Shown piece by piece: positions 4,401 to 6,907 of a stretch of DNA of 6,907 bases (position 1 is its first letter; the number at the start of each line of letters is the position of its first letter). Source of the DNA: an uncultured Pedobacter sp. (GTDB lineage: Bacteria; Bacteroidota; Bacteroidia; Sphingobacteriales; Sphingobacteriaceae); the NCBI GenBank assembly GCA_946478755.1, contig CAMLDJ010000288.1, positions 1-6,907 on the forward strand, read 5' to 3'. The notes beneath the pieces were generated by a model. It was given only the letters and a program-made list of their open reading frames with translations, did no database searches and was not told the DNA's origin. Both the position numbers and the translations under genes were made by a program.

Positions 4401-6907
4401 GTATAGAATTTTTACTACACCGAGTGTAACGAGAGAGTTATACTCTAAACTATGGCGAATTATGCGATTAACCAGCGTCATATTACTAGCATCCCTCATG
4501 CAGGTCAGTGCTAATACCTTAGCCCAGCGGATCACTATCGTACGGAACCGTATCACCTTAAAATCGGTCTTCAAGGAAATCAGAAAACAAAGTGGTTATG
4601 ATTTTTATTATGAAGGCGGAATCATTTCTGATAAAGAATTAAAAAATATAAAGCTAAATAATGCGACAGTGGATGAGGCGTTAAAAACTGTGCTGAGTGA
4701 TTTGCCTTTTACTTACCTGATCGTCGACCGTAACGTAACGATTAAAAAGAAAGCCGAAGCCCTCATTCTCGACAATTTTATAGTCAAGTTTCGTGCTATT
4801 GATGTCAGAGGTAAAATTTTGGATGAGCAAAACCAGCCGCTGGTGGGTGCTACAGTAGGGGTAAAGGGGAAAGGTAGATCGGTGAAGACTGATCAGAATG
4901 GTGTTTTTTCCCTTCCAAATGTGGAAGAAAGTGATAAGCTGGTGATCAGTTATATCGGTTATGACCTTTTGGAGCTTGATGCCACTTCGGATCTTAGCAA
5001 TATCAAATTAACCAGAAGCATTAGCGATTTGACCGAAGTAGTGGTGGTAGGCTACGGTACCATGAAGAAAAAGGATCTTACTGGCTCCGTCGTTCAGATC
5101 CTTCCCGACAAAATTGCCAATGACAACCCAAAAACGGTACAGGATATCCTGCGTGGAACGCCGGGTATAAATATCGGTTATAATGGCTCGGCTAAAGGTG
5201 GTGGTGGGATAGAAATCCGCGGACGACGGTCCGTTTATAACGATGGAGGTCACAACAGCCCGCTCCTCATCCTCGATGGAATGAATTTTTATGGAGAGCT
5301 GTCTGAAATCAATCCCGATGATATCGCTCAGATTGATATCCTTAAAGATGCTTCGGCAGCGGCAATTTATGGTGCAAAAGCAGCAAGTGGTGTGATCATC
5401 ATTACCACCAAGAAAGGTAAACCTGGCAAACCAGTAATAAATATGACCATGAACACGGGTGCTACCGAACTAAGCACTTATCGGGACAGGTTTAGTCCAG
5501 AAGCATATCTGCAACACCGTCAGGACTGGTTCACGAAAAACACTTACGGTGTTAACCCGACATCCGGGGCATATGAAGCTTATCAGACCAGGAATACTGC
5601 TGGCACGCTGACTGTACCTTCTGGGTTTTACCAGCGGCCAGATCAATTGCCCTCAACAGTATCGTTGGATACCTGGCGCGGTTATACCTCGAATCAGGCG
5701 GATGAGTCTGACTTGAGCATATGGGCAGAACGCCTGGGCTTAAAAGATATTGTGCTGCAGAATTTCGTCAATGGAAAAACCGTCGATTGGGCTGATAAGA
5801 CCTTCCGCACAGGAGTTAATCAAGATTTCAATGGTAGTGTAAGTGGTGCCGGGGATAAAGTAAACTATTATTTATCGATGGGCTACCTCAAAAACGAGGG
5901 TACGGTTGTGAGCGATAATTACCGCGCAATCCGAAGTAACCTAAAAATAAATGCGAACGTCAACAAATGGCTTGAAATTGGTGCAAATGTGAACTTTCAA
6001 GATCGCTCGGACGGGAACGTAGATATTGATAAGGATCAAATGCTCCGGAACAGTCCCTATGCCAACTATTCTGATCAGCTGGGCAACGCAATACAGTTCC
6101 CTTTAGGGGAGGGGTATAGTCAGCGAGGCTACAATTACGATTTTCAAAAACAATACCTTGAATTAGAAAAAGGTTATACTGTGTTAAACACTATATTAAA
6201 TGCAAAAGTAAAGCTGCCATTTAACATCACGTATGCTTTCAATTACGCGCCGAGGTATCAGTTTTTCTACGACCGGTATTTTATGTCGGCAGCCTTACCG
6301 GACTCGGATCCCAAAACCCGGGGAGCCAACCGCGAGCAGTCGAAACATTTAGATTGGTCACTCAACAATACCTTAACCTGGGACCAAACTTTCAAACAAA
6401 AACATCACTTTATCCTTACGCTTGTGCAAGAAGCCGAGGAGAATACTTCCTGGGTAGATAAGATCCAAGCGAGGAATATCTTACCCTCCGACGCTCTGGG
6501 ATTCCATAACACCAAAAATGGCAGTAAGGAAGACAGCAACGTTTCAAGTGCAGACTCAAAACAAACAGCAGATGGATTGTTGGCACGTTTGTTCTATGCT
6601 TATGATGATAGATACCTGCTCACTACCTCTGTGCGCAGAGATGGCTATTCTGCTTTCGGTACTTCTAACCCTTATGCCGTATTTCCTTCAGTGGCTGGAG
6701 CCTGGACATTTACGAACGAAAAGTTCTTCAAGTGGGGCAATGTTATGAATAGCGGTAAATTGCGTGTATCTTATGGCGAAAACGGTAATCGGTCCCTGGA
6801 CAACCCTTATCTGGCGCTAGCCAATTTATCAGAAGGAGGTGGGGCTATGCAAGGTTATCTCAACTCCAACGGAGAGTTGGAATTATACCGTTACCTGATG
6901 ATGGACA
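4399..6907 (+). CDS. SusC/RagA-family TonB-linked outer-membrane receptor with STN domain (3' end beyond window)
   Basis: The frame is open from ATG 4399 to the window edge, 836 residues without a stop. Full-length STN-bearing homologues run roughly 1,000-1,200 residues, so part of the barrel and the stop are missing. It should import an unknown nutrient through the outer membrane with TonB energy and a SusD-like partner. Domains in order: a long signal sequence with hydrophobic core at about 24-38 and probable cleavage NTLA|Q after residue 42; an STN signalling domain at about 46-118; a carboxypeptidase-regulatory-like beta-sandwich at about 136-207 (VRGKILDEQNQPLVGATV); LTEVVVVGYGT at 211-221, the usual SusC junction and TonB-box-like segment; a plug at about 222-345, with the SusC/RagA signature SPLLILDGM and DILKDASAAAIYGAKAASGV; then beta-barrel sequence. 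An internal ATG at 4462 would shorten the N-terminus by 21 residues but keep the signal core. The upstream ATG is preferred because such extended N-termini (MYRIF...) are usual for these receptors. The STN domain and the preceding sigma/anti-sigma pair indicate ligand-sensed autoregulation. Confidence 0.93.
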   Translation, partial: MYRIFTTPSVTRELYSKLWRIMRLTSVILLASLMQVSANTLAQRITIVRNRITLKSVFKEIRKQSGYDFYYEGGIISDKELKNIKLNNATVDEALKTVLSDLPFTYLIVDRNVTIKKKAEALILDNFIVKFRAIDVRGKILDEQNQPLVGATVGVKGKGRSVKTDQNGVFSLPNVEESDKLVISYIGYDLLELDATSDLSNIKLTRSISDLTEVVVVGYGTMKKKDLTGSVVQILPDKIANDNPKTVQDILRGTPGINIGYNGSAKGGGGIEIRGRRSVYNDGGHNSPLLILDGMNFYGELSEINPDDIAQIDILKDASAAAIYGAKAASGVIIITTKKGKPGKPVINMTMNTGATELSTYRDRFSPEAYLQHRQDWFTKNTYGVNPTSGAYEAYQTRNTAGTLTVPSGFYQRPDQLPSTVSLDTWRGYTSNQADESDLSIWAERLGLKDIVLQNFVNGKTVDWADKTFRTGVNQDFNGSVSGAGDKVNYYLSMGYLKNEGTVVSDNYRAIRSNLKINANVNKWLEIGANVNFQDRSDGNVDIDKDQMLRNSPYANYSDQLGNAIQFPLGEGYSQRGYNYDFQKQYLELEKGYTVLNTILNAKVKLPFNITYAFNYAPRYQFFYDRYFMSAALPDSDPKTRGANREQSKHLDWSLNNTLTWDQTFKQKHHFILTLVQEAEENTSWVDKIQARNILPSDALGFHNTKNGSKEDSNVSSADSKQTADGLLARLFYAYDDRYLLTTSVRRDGYSAFGTSNPYAVFPSVAGAWTFTNEKFFKWGNVMNSGKLRVSYGENGNRSLDNPYLALANLSEGGGAMQGYLNSNGELELYRYLMMD

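Noticed and set aside
4227..4574. Minus-strand 115-residue open frame across the receptor leader and N-terminus
   Set aside because: It is antisense to the well-supported signal sequence and start of the STN domain and shows no family features; its C-terminal part crosses the hairpin. Taken as a shadow.
6518..6748. 76-residue plus-strand frame near the right edge
   Set aside because: It is out of frame within the continuous receptor barrel sequence, which stays open to the window end; a shadow frame.

Overview
The window looks like chromosomal DNA of a Bacteroidota bacterium, most likely Sphingobacteriaceae (Pedobacter-like). The reasons are a SusC/RagA-type TonB-linked receptor with an STN domain, a FecI-like ECF sigma factor and FecR-like anti-sigma factor of the Bacteroidota type, weak Shine-Dalgarno sites, and near-matches to the TTTG / TAnnTTTG promoter pattern of this phylum. 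The genus is an inference from protein style, not a measurement.

Layout, all genes on the + strand: the 3' tail of a 5S rRNA gene (about 1-34) and its intrinsic terminator (43-75), closing an rRNA operon that lies upstream. A spacer of about 280 bases with no convincing gene follows. Next is a secreted subtilisin-like S8 serine protease (355-2112), a 260-base spacer, and then an ECF sigma factor (2373-2942), a FecR-type anti-sigma factor (3010-4158), a structured 240-base leader (4159-4398), and a SusC/RagA outer-membrane receptor (from 4399) cut by the window end after 836 residues.

The last three genes form a cell-surface signalling and uptake module. By analogy with FecA/FecR/FecI, the receptor's periplasmic STN domain would report ligand binding to the periplasmic part of the anti-sigma factor, which then frees the sigma factor to transcribe the receptor operon. 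The partner SusD-like lipoprotein and any degradative enzymes would lie beyond the right edge, so the substrate cannot be read from this window. The S8 protease is separated by a spacer with its own putative promoters and need not belong to the module.

No mobile element, CRISPR array or tRNA was seen. The protein-coding content is of known families. The less ordinary signals are in the non-coding parts: a minus-strand-oriented terminator-like hairpin in the receptor leader, a hairpin flanked by duplicated ribosome-binding-like sequences before the anti-sigma gene, and very short upstream reading frames. The S8 protease also has an unusual architecture, with a roughly 220-residue gap between catalytic Asp and His and no room for a classical propeptide.
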